Assembly (NCBI GenBank): GCA_027005735.1
Contig: JALTLF010000151.1
Span: forward strand, 1-53,202
Origin: Chromatiales bacterium
Lineage (GTDB): Bacteria > Pseudomonadota > Gammaproteobacteria > CAMYNG01
Length of the DNA: 53,202 nt
Reading direction: 5' to 3'
Positions within the stretch are counted from its first letter, which is position 1; every line of letters starts with the position of its first letter. A program made the position numbers and the translations under genes. The notes under the pieces are model-generated. The model was given only the letters and a program-made list of their open reading frames with translations, searched no databases and was not told the origin of the DNA. Positions 1-9,428 of the stretch are shown here, piece after piece.

Positions 1-7
1 GGGCGGA

Positions 8-96
8 GCCATGCAGCGCATGGCGAAGACCCGGAATCCAGTGGCCAACGCGTTTCTCTGGATTCCGGATACACGCTGCGCGTGTTCCGGAATGAC
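8..96. repeat. Compound inverted-repeat unit downstream of djlA
   Basis: Three stacked inverted repeats lie in the non-coding edge. GCCATGC (8-14) pairs with GCATGGC (18-24). CCGGAATCCAG (31-41) pairs with CTGGATTCCGG (58-68). ATTCCGGATACACGC (62-76) pairs with GCGTGTTCCGGAAT (79-92) with one bulge. The second and third share the 62-68 arm, so the pairings are mutually exclusive. A GGATTCC...GGAATGACG arrangement is a common style of dispersed intergenic repeat in proteobacteria; membership in a named family is inference. It could also act as a structured 3' end for djlA. The rest of 1-207 holds no convincing gene. Confidence 0.55.
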
Positions 97-207
97 GGCG
101 TGTCGTTGCGGGTTCAAAATCGCACCGAGGCGGCGCTCCTGCAGAGGCCTGTTTCAGTACAGAGGGAAAAGATCGATCTTCTCGCACCTCGTCACTCGCC
201 CCTGAAT

Positions 208-1026
208 TCATCGCATCCCCCGCGCGTGCCTGATCTGTTCCCAGGCGGCCTGGATCTCCTGGGTCTTTTCCTTGGCCACGGTGATCATCTCTTCGGGCAG
301 GCCGCGGGCCACCAGCTTGTCGGGGTGGTGCTGGTTCATCAGGCGGCGGTAGGCCTTCTTGACTTCGGCATCACTGGCATCGGGTGAGACACCCAGCGCG
401 CGGTAGGCATCGCCCAGCGTGGGGCCGCGCTGCGCGGCACCACCGCCAGTCCCGGCGCCCGCCTGGCCATGGAATTGCCGCTGGGCGACGACCATGGCCT
501 CCAGTTGTTCATAGACGAAACGCGATACGCGCAGGCATTCACAGACGTGGTGGAGCAGGCGACGCTCGGCCTCGTGCAGCCGGCCGTCGGCAAAGGCGGC
601 ATTGATCTGGATCTCGAGGAACATCTGGATGAGGGTGCGCCGGCCGTGACATTCGCGACGAAACTGTTCCAGTACGTCGTCGAGGGGAAAATCCGGCTGC
701 TTGCCTTCATTGAAGAGATTGATGGCCACCTTGCGCTGTTCCGCATCCAGCGCCATCTCGCGCATGACCGCCTCGGCCATGGCGATCTCATCGCGGCTGA
801 CGCGCCCATCCGCCTTGGCCAGCCGTCCCATGACACTGAACACGGCGGTAAAGAAGGCAGTCTGCACGCGTTGCTGGTCACCGGTCTGCCAGGACCCTGC
901 GCGCGTATCGAGGCCGGCGAGGCCCTCATCGAACGTGTGTCCCACCGCGGCACCCAGGATGGCGCTCACTGGCCCACCCAGCGCGTAACCGAAGGCACCG
1001 CCAATGATCTTGCCCCACCAACTCAC
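208..1026 (-). CDS. djlA: DnaJ-like membrane co-chaperone DjlA
   Basis: A 272-residue protein with three parts. The N-terminus is Gly/Ala-rich and hydrophobic (about residues 5-32), a probable membrane anchor. The middle is a TerB-like helical domain (about 50-185). The C-terminal J domain (about 205-270) contains the HPD tripeptide that stimulates DnaK ATPase. This order is that of DjlA. The start is a GTG at 1026, preceded by GGAGG six bases upstream. DjlA co-chaperones act with DnaK at the inner membrane and are linked to envelope stress responses in other bacteria. It stands alone here, divergent from the HDOD gene. Confidence 0.9.
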   Translation of the reverse strand: MSWWGKIIGGAFGYALGGPVSAILGAAVGHTFDEGLAGLDTRAGSWQTGDQQRVQTAFFTAVFSVMGRLAKADGRVSRDEIAMAEAVMREMALDAEQRKVAINLFNEGKQPDFPLDDVLEQFRRECHGRRTLIQMFLEIQINAAFADGRLHEAERRLLHHVCECLRVSRFVYEQLEAMVVAQRQFHGQAGAGTGGGAAQRGPTLGDAYRALGVSPDASDAEVKKAYRRLMNQHHPDKLVARGLPEEMITVAKEKTQEIQAAWEQIRHARGMR

Positions 1027-1223
1027 GATGATCCTCCACTGCCAGAAAAAAGCGCTGATCGTCCAGTACCGGACAGCGACATCTTACCCAGCGCCCGCAT
1101 GGCTTGCACACGCATCGCAGAAATCTGGAATGTCTCTAACTGTCGATACACGTTCGATGGCCGCACGGAAGCAAGCCGGGATAGCTTCTTTCCCCTCCCG
1201 CGCATTGATCACGCTGGCCGATT

Positions 1224-1254
1224 CTGACAAGATAAGATGCAAATAAGATATAAC
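1224..1254 (+). promoter_or_regulatory. Candidate sigma-70 promoter for the HDOD gene
   Basis: CTGACA (1224-1229, five of six matches to the -35 consensus) and TATAAC (1249-1254, five of six to the -10) are separated by 19 bases. The region is markedly AT-rich compared with its surroundings and ends 14 bases before the ATG at 1269. The spacer is longer than ideal, so an overlapping GATATA hexamer at 17-base spacing is an alternative. Confidence 0.45.
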
Positions 1255-1268
1255 AAAAGCGAGTTTCG

Positions 1269-2135
1269 ATGCCTTCCACCCCCAAGGCACTGATTGACCA
1301 GAACCTGCGCCTGTTTTCCCTGCCCGAGATCGCCCTGCGCCTCACGGAGATGGTCGAAGATCCGGCTTGCAGCGTGGTGCGGATCGGCGAGGAGATCGCC
1401 CGTGACCCGGGGCTGAGCGCACGCCTGTTGCGCGTGGTCAACAGCCCTGTTTACGGCTTTCCCTCTGAGATCGACAGCATCCCCATGGCCATCACCATCC
1501 TCGGCACGCGGCAATTGCGTGACCTGGTACTGGCGACTTCCGTGTTCCAGGCCTTCGGCAAGGCTGACAGCAGCAAGCAGGACATGGAGGTATTCTGGGT
1601 TCACAGCATCACCTGCGCGCTCGCCGCCCGGGAGATCGCCAACGAACTCAAGCTGGGCTACGGCGAACGCCTCTTTGTCGCCGGCCTGCTGCACGATATC
1701 GGCAAGCTCGTCATGCTGAGCGCATTGCGGCACGAGTACCGTGAACTGATCACGCGACTACAGGACTCGCCCGCCTCCAGCCACGGCTCGCTGGAAAGGG
1801 AGATCTTCGGTTTCGATCACAGTGATATCGGCAGCGAACTGCTTGGCCGCTGGAACCTGCCGGAATCACTCATCGAGCCGGTGCGCTGTCACCACGCTCC
1901 GCAGAAGGCCCGCCAGTTTCGGCCTGACAGCTACATCGTGCACCTGGCCAATCACCTTGCCAACACCATAAGCCCCATCATCAGCCGCGACGACGCCCCC
2001 ATGCTGGCCCCGGAAACCCTGGCCACCCTCACCCTGGACGAAGACGGGCTCGAGGCCGTGGTGGCCCGCACGCGGGAAAAGCAACCGGCGGTCGTGGAGG
2101 TGCTCTACCCGGAAGCCAGAACGGCGACCGGCTAG
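1269..2135 (+). CDS. HDOD-domain signalling protein
   Basis: A 288-residue protein covered almost entirely by an HDOD domain (about residues 10-215), a catalytically degenerate relative of HD-GYP phosphodiesterases. It has the typical N-terminal helix pattern (LPEIALRLTEMVEDP) and a GLLHDIGKL segment. HDOD proteins are usually regulatory adaptors in motility, biofilm or stress signalling, and the exact partner cannot be deduced here. It is monocistronic: divergent from djlA and convergent with the DUF302 gene. The ATG at 1269 has only a weak ribosome-binding site (GCGAG). Confidence 0.85.
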   Translation: MPSTPKALIDQNLRLFSLPEIALRLTEMVEDPACSVVRIGEEIARDPGLSARLLRVVNSPVYGFPSEIDSIPMAITILGTRQLRDLVLATSVFQAFGKADSSKQDMEVFWVHSITCALAAREIANELKLGYGERLFVAGLLHDIGKLVMLSALRHEYRELITRLQDSPASSHGSLEREIFGFDHSDIGSELLGRWNLPESLIEPVRCHHAPQKARQFRPDSYIVHLANHLANTISPIISRDDAPMLAPETLATLTLDEDGLEAVVARTREKQPAVVEVLYPEARTATG

Positions 2136-2217
2136 CCCGACCGGGAACAGGCGCGGGAAACAGACGCCGGATCCGGCGTTCCGAATTCCACTGCCGTTCA
2201 CGGATCCCGGACTCTCG

Positions 2218-2265
2218 CCGGGTGGCTCCCGCCACCCGGATGAGGTCACCCGGACATCTCCGGGT
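2218..2265. terminator. Hairpin pair between convergent HDOD and DUF302 genes
   Basis: CCGGGTGG (2218-2225) pairs with CCACCCGG (2232-2239). Just beyond it, ACCCGGA pairs with TCCGGGT (about 2248-2265), which abuts the stop codon of the DUF302 gene. Neither stem has a long U-tract; only a short TTTA follows on the plus strand. The location between converging genes suggests a bidirectional transcript end. Confidence 0.4.
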
Positions 2266-2649
2266 TTAGAGGGCGGCACATACCCGTTGCAGTCGCTCGC
2301 GCACTTCGCCGGCGAGTTCCTCGATACCTTCCTTGTCCACCAGGCCAAGGACAGCGGCCGGATCCATGAAGGCGACCACAACGGAGCCATCTTCTTCCTC
2401 GCGCACGACGACGTTGCAGGGCAGGAGCAGGCCGATGTCGGGATCGGCGCTCAGGGCCTTGTTGGCCAGTACCGGATTACAGGCACCGAGGATCTTGTAG
2501 GGGCGCTTGTCGATATCGAGCTTCTTCTTCATCACTGCCTTGACATCGATCTCGGTCAACACACCAAAGCCTTCCTTCTGCAACTCCTCGGTAACCTTCT
2601 CGACAGCCGCGTCGAAACCAAGTTGGGTCTTCGTGTCGAATCCATACAT
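2266..2649 (-). CDS. DUF302 domain protein
   Basis: A 127-residue cytosolic protein without a signal peptide. The single DUF302 fold starts with the family's MYGFDTKT strand and includes a conserved ILGACNPxLANKAL segment and a LLPCNVVV strand. The two cysteines in these motifs are often conserved. No biochemical function is established for DUF302; the genes are frequent near metal-transport and thiol/redox genes. It is the last gene of a minus-strand run behind cusC-cusB-cusA and the cytochrome c gene (29-bp gap to the latter), suggesting a role in metal or redox stress. Confidence 0.85.
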   Translation of the reverse strand: MYGFDTKTQLGFDAAVEKVTEELQKEGFGVLTEIDVKAVMKKKLDIDKRPYKILGACNPVLANKALSADPDIGLLLPCNVVVREEEDGSVVVAFMDPAAVLGLVDKEGIEELAGEVRERLQRVCAAL

Positions 2650-2678
2650 GCCTGCGATCTCCAGTTAAGTTTGTACGC

Positions 2679-3167
2679 TCATTTCGGTGGATTGGCCTCC
2701 CGCCAGGTCCGGTAGATCTCTTCCGGCCAGCGGGAAATGATCCAGTCGATGATAGCATCAATTTCCTCGTCGCTCAGTTTCTGCTTCCATGCCGGCATGC
2801 CCCCACCCTGGGCAAGGGTTCCGTTGCGGATGACGCCCTTGAGAACGTCACGCGAGTGATGCCAGGTGTGTGCAGTACCATTGAGGGGTGGCGGCGGGAA
2901 CCTGCCCTGGGCATTACGACGCTGCCAGTTGGGATCGCCCTCGGCTTCCCTGCCGTGGCAAACTGCGCAATTTTCACGGTACAAGCGCCCACCCGTCACC
3001 ACGCGCCCGAATTCCAGGCCACGGTCCAGCGGCGCGGAACCGGGCGGCGCGGTCGCCGGCGTGTGCGCCGCCGGCGGGCGGGCGGCCTGCCGCGGTGTAT
3101 CAGCTTCCGGTGAACAGGCCGCCAGCCCCAGCAGGGAGAGCACCACAATGAGGTTCCTGAGCTTCAT
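2679..3167 (-). CDS. Periplasmic cytochrome c lipoprotein
   Basis: A 162-residue lipoprotein. The signal peptide ends in a lipobox (LGLAAC, Cys18), followed by a Pro/Ala-rich linker (19-50) and one class I cytochrome c domain. The haem site is CAVCH (Cys67, Cys70, His71); the distal ligand is probably Met124 in GGGMPAW. The C-terminal helix carries the usual DEEIDAIIDWI pattern. It starts 21 bp after the cusA stop with a strong GGGAGG ribosome-binding site, so it is probably cotranscribed with the copper pump. A role such as electron transfer for periplasmic Cu(I) oxidation is possible but only inferred. Confidence 0.9.
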   Translation of the reverse strand: MKLRNLIVVLSLLGLAACSPEADTPRQAARPPAAHTPATAPPGSAPLDRGLEFGRVVTGGRLYRENCAVCHGREAEGDPNWQRRNAQGRFPPPPLNGTAHTWHHSRDVLKGVIRNGTLAQGGGMPAWKQKLSDEEIDAIIDWIISRWPEEIYRTWREANPPK

Positions 3168-3188
3168 GATGTTATTCCTCCCTGCAAT

Positions 3189-6100
3189 TCACGAGTCTGC
3201 CTTGAGCTGGCGCTTGCGCCACAGCAGGAATACCGCCGGCAGCACCACCAGGGTGAGGACGGTGGCCGAGACCATGCCGCCCACCATGGGCGCGGCGATG
3301 CGGCGCATGACCTCGGAGCCCGTGCCGCCGCCGAACATGATGGGCAGCAGGCCGGCGATGATGGCCGTCACCGTCATCATGATGGGCCGCACGCGCAGCA
3401 GGGCGCCCTCGGTGACCGCCTCCTGCAGTTCTTCCAGACTCAGGTGATGCACATGGCCCGCCTGCGCCTGACGGCGATGCAGGGCCTGGTTGAGATAGAC
3501 CAGCATGATGACGCCGATCTCCACCGCCACACCGGCCAGCGCGATGAAGCCCACGCCCACCGCCACGGACATGTTGTAGCCCAGCAGGTAGAGTAGCCAG
3601 TAGCCACCCAGCAGGGCCAGCGGCAGGGTGCCCATGATGATCATGACCTCGGTGAAGTTACGGAAGTTGAGGTACAGCAGGAGGATGATGATCACCAGGG
3701 TCAGGGGCACCACGATCATCAGGCGTTCCTTGGCACGCACCATGTACTCGTACTGGCCGGACCAGGAAACGGAGTAGCCGGGTGGCAGTTCCACCTGTTC
3801 CGCCACTGCGCGCTGGGCGCGCTCGACGTAGGAGCCGATGCCAACACCGTCCTCGAGATCCACGAAGGTCCAGCCGTTGGGACGCGCATTCTCGCTCTTG
3901 ATCATGGCCGGCCCGTCCTCGACACGGATGTGCGCCACTTCACCCAGGGCGATGCGCGCCCCGCGTGGCGTGACAATGGGCAGGTTACGCAGGCGGTCCA
4001 CCGAGTCGCGCACCTCACGCGGGTAACGCACGTTGATGGGATAACGCTCCAGTCCCTCCACGCTCTCGGCGACGTTCATGCCACCCACGGCGGTGCGCAC
4101 CACGTCCTGCACGTCGGCGATATTCAGGCCGAAACGCGAGGCGGCGACGCGATCGATATCGACGGTGACGTAACGTCCGCCCACGGTGCGTTCCGAGAAG
4201 GCCGACAGGGTACCCGGTACGGTCTGCACCACCTCCTCGATACGCTTGCCGATCTCCTGGATGACATTGAGATCGGGACCCGAGACCTTGATACCCACCG
4301 GGGTCTTGATACCCGTGGCCAGCATGTCGATGCGGGTCTTGATGGGCCACACCCAGGCATTGGTCAGGCCCGGGAACTTGAGGAGGGCGTTGAATTCCTC
4401 CTTGAGTTTCGCCACCGTCATGCCCTCGCGCCACTCGCTGCGGGGTTTGAGCAGCACGGTGGTCTCGATCATGGTCAGGGGCGCCGGATCGGTGGCGGTA
4501 TCGGCACGGCCGATCTTGCCGAACACGCGCTTGACCTCGGGCACGGTGCGAATGAGGCGATCCGTCTGTTGCAGGATCTGCTGCGCCTTGCCCACCGAGA
4601 TCCCCGGGAAGGTGGTCGGCATGTACATCATGTCGCCCTCGTCGAGATCGGGCATGAATTCCGAATCGACATTCATGATGGGGACGATGATGGTCACGGC
4701 CGCCACCAGGGCGATGACCAGCACGGTACCGGGGCGCCGCAGGACGAAATTGATGAATGGCCGATAACCTGCGATGAGCACGCGGTTGACGGGATTCTCG
4801 TGCTCCGGCCGGATATGCCCGCGGATGAAATACCCCATCAATACCGGCACCAGGGTTATGGAGAGCCCCGCCGCCGCGGCCATGGCATAGGTCTTGGTAA
4901 AGGCCAGCGGCGCGAACAGGCGACCCTCCTGCGCCTCCAGGGTAAATACCGGCAGGAAGGACAGGGTGATGATCAGCAGGGAGAAGAACAACGGTGGGCC
5001 CACTTCGCGGGTCGCCTCGCGCATGATACGCCAGCGGTTTTCGTCGGTGAGCGGTTCCTTCTCGATGTGCTTGTGCACATTCTCGATCATGACGATGGCC
5101 GCATCCACCATGGCGCCGATGGCAATGGCGATACCGCCCAGCGACATGATATTGGCATTGATGCCCTGGGCATGCATGATGACGAACGCCGCCAGGATAC
5201 CGATGGGCAAGCTGATGATGGCCACCAGCGCCGAGCGCAGGTGGAACAGGAACACCGCGCACACCAGGGCGACGACGAGGAACTCCTCCAGCAGCTTGCC
5301 GTTGAGCGTATCCACCGCGCGCTCGATGAGCTGGGAGCGATCATAGGTCTCGACGATCTCCACGCCTTCCGGCAGGCCGGCCTGCAGCTCCTTCAGCTTG
5401 CGCTTGACGCCTTCGATGGTGGTCAGGGCATTTTCGCCGAAACGCATGACGATGATGCCGCCGACGACTTCACCCTCGCCGTCCAGTTCGGCGATGCCGC
5501 GGCGCATTTGCGGCCCGATACGCACCTCGGCGACATCCTTGAGCAGGATGGGCGTGCCACGATCATTGACGCCGAGGGGAATACGCCGCAGGTCGTCGAG
5601 ATCGTCGATATATCCCGTGGCGCGTACCATGAACTCCGCCTCGGCCATCTCGATGACCGATCCCCCCACTTCCTGGTTGGCACGCTTGATGGCCATGCGC
5701 ACCTTCTGCAGGGGCAGGTTGTAGGCGCGCAGGCGGTCCGGATCCAGCACCACCTGGTACTGCTTTACCATGCCGCCTATGGTGGCCACCTCGGAGACCC
5801 CTTCGACGGTCTGCAGCTCGTACTTCAGGAACCAGTCCTGCAGGGAACGCAGCTGCGCCAGGTCGTTCTGGCCGGTGCGATCCACCAGGGCATATTCATA
5901 GACCCAGCCGACGCCGGTGGCATCCGGGCCAAGGGCGGAGCGGGCCTCGGGCGGCAGGCGGCTGGCCACCTGGCTGAGGTACTCCAGCACGCGGGAACGC
6001 GCCCAGTAGGGATCCGTGCCGTCTTCGAAGATGATATACACGTAGGAATCATTGAAGAAGGAGTAGCCCCGCACGGTCACCGCCCCCGGCACCGACAGCA

Positions 6101-6317
6101 TGGCGGTGGTCAGGGGATAGGTGACCTGGTCCTCCACCACCCGGGGCGCCTGCCCCGGGTAGGTGGTCTTGATGATGACCTGTACGTCGGAGAGATCGGG
6201 GATGGCGTCCAGCGGCGTGTTCTTCACCGCGTACAGGCCCCAGCCGATCAACACCACGGTCAACAACAGAACCAGGAAGCGGTTCCCCAGTGACCAGTCA
6301 ATAATGCGATTGATCAT
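3189..6317 (-). CDS. cusA: Copper/silver RND efflux pump, inner-membrane subunit
   Basis: A 1042-residue heavy-metal RND transporter. It aligns with E. coli CusA rather than CzcA: TM4 reads GAMVDAAIVMIEN with the proton-relay Asp at residue 405. The three methionines of the CusA metal site are conserved at 566, 616 and 665 (E. coli 573, 623 and 672, a constant offset of 7), in the contexts YMPTT, PLTMIETT and RIDMLATG. Family knowledge says it captures Cu(I)/Ag(I) in the periplasm and drives it through CusB/CusC with proton motive force. A strong AAGGGGAG ribosome-binding site precedes the ATG; the gene follows cusB by 12 bp. Confidence 0.95.
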   Translation of the reverse strand: MINRIIDWSLGNRFLVLLLTVVLIGWGLYAVKNTPLDAIPDLSDVQVIIKTTYPGQAPRVVEDQVTYPLTTAMLSVPGAVTVRGYSFFNDSYVYIIFEDGTDPYWARSRVLEYLSQVASRLPPEARSALGPDATGVGWVYEYALVDRTGQNDLAQLRSLQDWFLKYELQTVEGVSEVATIGGMVKQYQVVLDPDRLRAYNLPLQKVRMAIKRANQEVGGSVIEMAEAEFMVRATGYIDDLDDLRRIPLGVNDRGTPILLKDVAEVRIGPQMRRGIAELDGEGEVVGGIIVMRFGENALTTIEGVKRKLKELQAGLPEGVEIVETYDRSQLIERAVDTLNGKLLEEFLVVALVCAVFLFHLRSALVAIISLPIGILAAFVIMHAQGINANIMSLGGIAIAIGAMVDAAIVMIENVHKHIEKEPLTDENRWRIMREATREVGPPLFFSLLIITLSFLPVFTLEAQEGRLFAPLAFTKTYAMAAAAGLSITLVPVLMGYFIRGHIRPEHENPVNRVLIAGYRPFINFVLRRPGTVLVIALVAAVTIIVPIMNVDSEFMPDLDEGDMMYMPTTFPGISVGKAQQILQQTDRLIRTVPEVKRVFGKIGRADTATDPAPLTMIETTVLLKPRSEWREGMTVAKLKEEFNALLKFPGLTNAWVWPIKTRIDMLATGIKTPVGIKVSGPDLNVIQEIGKRIEEVVQTVPGTLSAFSERTVGGRYVTVDIDRVAASRFGLNIADVQDVVRTAVGGMNVAESVEGLERYPINVRYPREVRDSVDRLRNLPIVTPRGARIALGEVAHIRVEDGPAMIKSENARPNGWTFVDLEDGVGIGSYVERAQRAVAEQVELPPGYSVSWSGQYEYMVRAKERLMIVVPLTLVIIILLLYLNFRNFTEVMIIMGTLPLALLGGYWLLYLLGYNMSVAVGVGFIALAGVAVEIGVIMLVYLNQALHRRQAQAGHVHHLSLEELQEAVTEGALLRVRPIMMTVTAIIAGLLPIMFGGGTGSEVMRRIAAPMVGGMVSATVLTLVVLPAVFLLWRKRQLKADS

Positions 6318-6329
6318 GATCGGCTCCCC

Positions 6330-7976
6330 TTAGTCCATTTTCATGATGGATTTGATGACATAGCCGTGGGTGGTCTCCTCCAGCTCGAAGTGCACCTTGT
6401 CTTCGGGCTTGAGAGCGGAGAGATCCACGTCCTCGGCAACATTGAAGAACATGGTCATCTCGGGCCATTCCAGCGCGGGAATGGGATCATGAGTTATCTT
6501 GATGCGCGCCTCGTCCGGGAGCACCTCGCGCACCACGCCCATGCCCATGACACCGGGCGCCGCCATGTCGTGACCGGCCTGCGCCTCGGCAGGGGGCTCG
6601 GCAGCGGCCTGCGGCGCCGTCATGCGCGCCAGGCTAGCCTTGAGGCTGGCCTCGGAATCGATGAGGAACTGGGCCGAGGTCACCACCATCTCGCCTGCGG
6701 CGAGGCCTTCCTTGATCTCGATATAGTCACCGGACTCGATACCGGCTACCACCGGGCGCGCGGCAAAGCGCCCTTCGCCCAGGGCTACAATGACGCGCTC
6801 CTCGCTGCCGGTACGGATCAATGCCTCGCGCGGGATGGAGACGACGTTCTCTTTGGCGCCACCATAGATGTGCACGGCGGCAAACATGCCCGGCTTGAGC
6901 GACTCGCCGGGGTTGTCGAAACGCAGGCGTGCGCGCAGGGTACGGGTCTTGGGATCGAGATTCGGGTAGATGTATTCCACCTTGCCTTCCCAGACGAAAC
7001 CCGGCAGATATCCGAGACGCACCTCGGCGTTCTGTCCGACCTTGACCCAGTCGGCCTGGCTCTCGAAGACCTCGGCAAGCAACCACACCGAGGAGAGATC
7101 CGCCAGGCTCATGACCTTCATCTTGGGCGTGACATACATGCCTTCGCGGATGCTCAGGTCCTCGATGATGCCGTCCTGGGAGGCATAGACCTTGACGTAC
7201 TGGTCGATCTCCCGCGTGCGACTGAGGCGCTTGATCTGCGACTGGGCGAAACCCAGCGCCACGAGGCGCTCGCGCGAGGCGCGGATGAGACGCTGGTTGC
7301 CGGTACGCAGGGCCTGTATGTATTCCTCCTGGGCATTGACCAGTTCGGGAGAATAGACCTCGAACAGCAACTGCCCCTTCCTGACCCGCTCGCCCTCGGA
7401 CTTGACCAGCAGTTTCTCGATCCAGCCCCGGGTACGCAGGTGGATATGGGTGATGAGGTTTTCATTGAAGTCCACGTAGCCCACCGTGTCGATACGGCGC
7501 CACAGCTTGCCCACTTCCGCCTGCGCGGTACGCACGCCGAGGTTGTTCTCCACCGCCGGCGAGATACGCACCGTGGGACCCTCGTCGCCGCCACCGGCCT
7601 CATCGGCATACACCGGGATGTAGTCCATGCCCATGTCGTCCTTCATGGGAACCTTGGAGGTGATCGCCGGGTTCATGGGATTGCGGTAGAACAGAATACG
7701 GCGTTCGCCACCGCCACCCGCCGCGGCCTGGGCCTGGGGTTCGGCCTCCTTTTCCACCAGCGTCATGCCGCAGATGGGGCAGGAACCCGGCTTGTCGCGG
7801 ATGATATTGGGGTGCATGGGGCAGACATACTTGGGATCCAGGTGTGCCTCGGCATGCTCCAGCGCCGTCTCCGGGGCCGCGCCCTCGGCCGGGGTCTGCT
7901 CGTCGCTGCAGGCCGCCAGTGCAAGAACCAGCAGGCCGACAAGGGAAAGACTCAGAACTCGCCAAACGGTTTTCAT
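6330..7976 (-). CDS. cusB: CusB-type periplasmic adaptor fused to a CusF-like domain
   Basis: A 548-residue lipoprotein adaptor (lipobox LALAAC, Cys23). After the signal comes a heavy-metal-binding segment with CPMHP and CPICGM (about 51-78), then a Met-rich CusB stretch ([14 protein letters not shown]). The membrane-fusion core follows (barrel-sandwich, alpha-hairpin with [11 protein letters not shown], beta-barrel). The C-terminus (about 490-548) matches the periplasmic metallochaperone CusF, including WPEMTM with the Trp and Met used for Cu(I) binding. In E. coli CusF is a separate protein; here chaperone and adaptor are one chain. The gene overlaps the outer-membrane channel gene by 4 bp and precedes cusA, so the order is cusC-cusBF-cusA. 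Confidence 0.94.
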   Translation of the reverse strand: MKTVWRVLSLSLVGLLVLALAACSDEQTPAEGAAPETALEHAEAHLDPKYVCPMHPNIIRDKPGSCPICGMTLVEKEAEPQAQAAAGGGGERRILFYRNPMNPAITSKVPMKDDMGMDYIPVYADEAGGGDEGPTVRISPAVENNLGVRTAQAEVGKLWRRIDTVGYVDFNENLITHIHLRTRGWIEKLLVKSEGERVRKGQLLFEVYSPELVNAQEEYIQALRTGNQRLIRASRERLVALGFAQSQIKRLSRTREIDQYVKVYASQDGIIEDLSIREGMYVTPKMKVMSLADLSSVWLLAEVFESQADWVKVGQNAEVRLGYLPGFVWEGKVEYIYPNLDPKTRTLRARLRFDNPGESLKPGMFAAVHIYGGAKENVVSIPREALIRTGSEERVIVALGEGRFAARPVVAGIESGDYIEIKEGLAAGEMVVTSAQFLIDSEASLKASLARMTAPQAAAEPPAEAQAGHDMAAPGVMGMGVVREVLPDEARIKITHDPIPALEWPEMTMFFNVAEDVDLSALKPEDKVHFELEETTHGYVIKSIMKMD

Positions 7977-9271
7977 CGCTCTTCTCCAAGAAGGTAGTTC
8001 AGACCGGCCTGTACCTTGGCGCGGTCGATCTTGAGGCGCAGGGCCTTCAGTTCGGTTTCAAATTCGACAATGCGCGCGCGCACGAGGGTGAGGAAATCGC
8101 CCTCGTCGGACTGGTAGGCGCTGAGTGCCGCACTGGCGTTTTCGTTGGAACGCGGGATCAGTTCACGCTGGTAGTACTGGATACGTTCATCGAGGCTGAC
8201 GCGATCCGCCTCCAGTCGCTCGAACATGCGCTTGAGGGACAGACGCTGATCGGCGAGGCGGTATTCCGCCGCGTTGCGTTCGTGTTCCCGCGCATTGAGG
8301 ATGCGGTCCTGCCGGTTGCCGGTGAACAGGGGAACGTCGAGGACCACCATGGCGGAGACGAAATCGGTCCGCGCCGTGCCATTGGGGTTCAGGCCGTCCC
8401 GGCTGCCATAGGTGATATCCACCATCCAGCCGGGGCTATAGGCCTCGCGCGCGAGATCCACGCCGTCGTTGCTCACCGCCACTTCCTGCTGGGCCGCCCT
8501 GATGAGGGGGTGAGCGGTGAGAACTTCCTGCAGGCCGGCGTTCCGCGACGGCGGAATGGCAGGCAGCCGGGCGGAGAGTGCGCGCGCCGCATGTTCGCTG
8601 CCGATCCAGCGCGCCAGTTGAGCGCGCATGCGTTCCTGGCGATTGCGAATGCGTTCTTCGCGGTCCTCGAGCAGGCCGTATTCCAGTTGCGCCTGGATGT
8701 AGTCCTGCTGCTTGCCGCGGCCGGCGGCGTACTGGCCTTCGGTGATGTCCAGCAACTGCTGGAACAGGCCGCGCGTCTTGCGCACGATGTTTTCCGCCTC
8801 GCGCCAGTAATAGACCTCCAGCCAGGCCTCGCGGACCGAACGCAACACCATGCGGCGGCGGTTCTCGGCCCGCGCCTCGGCAACGCCGGACATGTTGCCG
8901 GCACGGCGGGCGCGGATCTCCAGGGTGTCGCCGCGGGGGAACATCTGCCGGATGCCGATCTGCATCTGGGTCATGGCTTCCTGGTCCAGCCGGTAGGAAT
9001 CGACAGGCACGTTCATGGCCCCCAGCTTCAGCTGCGGGTCGGGCAGGGTATCGGCGGCGATGCGCTGTTCCTGGAAGGAACGCACCTGCTCGCCGAGGGC
9101 GCTGATCAGGGGATCCTGCCGTAGCGCCAGATCCTCTGCCTCGCGCAGTCCCAGCGCCACACCCAGCTCAGCAGCGTGGACGCTGCCGCCGGCCCACAGG
9201 CTCATGCCCATCAATAGCCCGGCCATCAGGCCCGGCCAGGCACCGGGCCTGGTCAAAATTTGCACTCTCAT
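7973..9271 (-). CDS. TolC-family outer-membrane efflux protein (CusC role)
   Basis: A 432-residue TolC/outer-membrane-factor protein with a Sec signal peptide (about 1-33, cleavage after VHA). Two repeats of long amphipathic helices are typical of the alpha-barrel tunnel. There is no lipobox, unlike E. coli CusC. It overlaps the cusB start by 4 bp, so translational coupling is likely, and it supplies the outer-membrane exit duct. AGGGA precedes the ATG. A TAGAAT hexamer lies about 40 bp upstream on the minus strand (9312-9317) and could be a -10 element, without a clear -35. Confidence 0.9.
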   Translation of the reverse strand: MRVQILTRPGAWPGLMAGLLMGMSLWAGGSVHAAELGVALGLREAEDLALRQDPLISALGEQVRSFQEQRIAADTLPDPQLKLGAMNVPVDSYRLDQEAMTQMQIGIRQMFPRGDTLEIRARRAGNMSGVAEARAENRRRMVLRSVREAWLEVYYWREAENIVRKTRGLFQQLLDITEGQYAAGRGKQQDYIQAQLEYGLLEDREERIRNRQERMRAQLARWIGSEHAARALSARLPAIPPSRNAGLQEVLTAHPLIRAAQQEVAVSNDGVDLAREAYSPGWMVDITYGSRDGLNPNGTARTDFVSAMVVLDVPLFTGNRQDRILNAREHERNAAEYRLADQRLSLKRMFERLEADRVSLDERIQYYQRELIPRSNENASAALSAYQSDEGDFLTLVRARIVEFETELKALRLKIDRAKVQAGLNYLLGEER

Positions 9272-9428
9272 GTTGAAAATCCCTCGCGATACGAAATCCG
9301 TAAATCCTGCATTCTAGTCCAGTGATCAGCAGGCAGATACCGTCCATTGACCCGTTCCCTGCCGCATCGGCAAACCGACAGGCAAACCAGGGAGGTGTTT
9401 CGGCGAGAAAACCGGGGTATCCGCCCGA

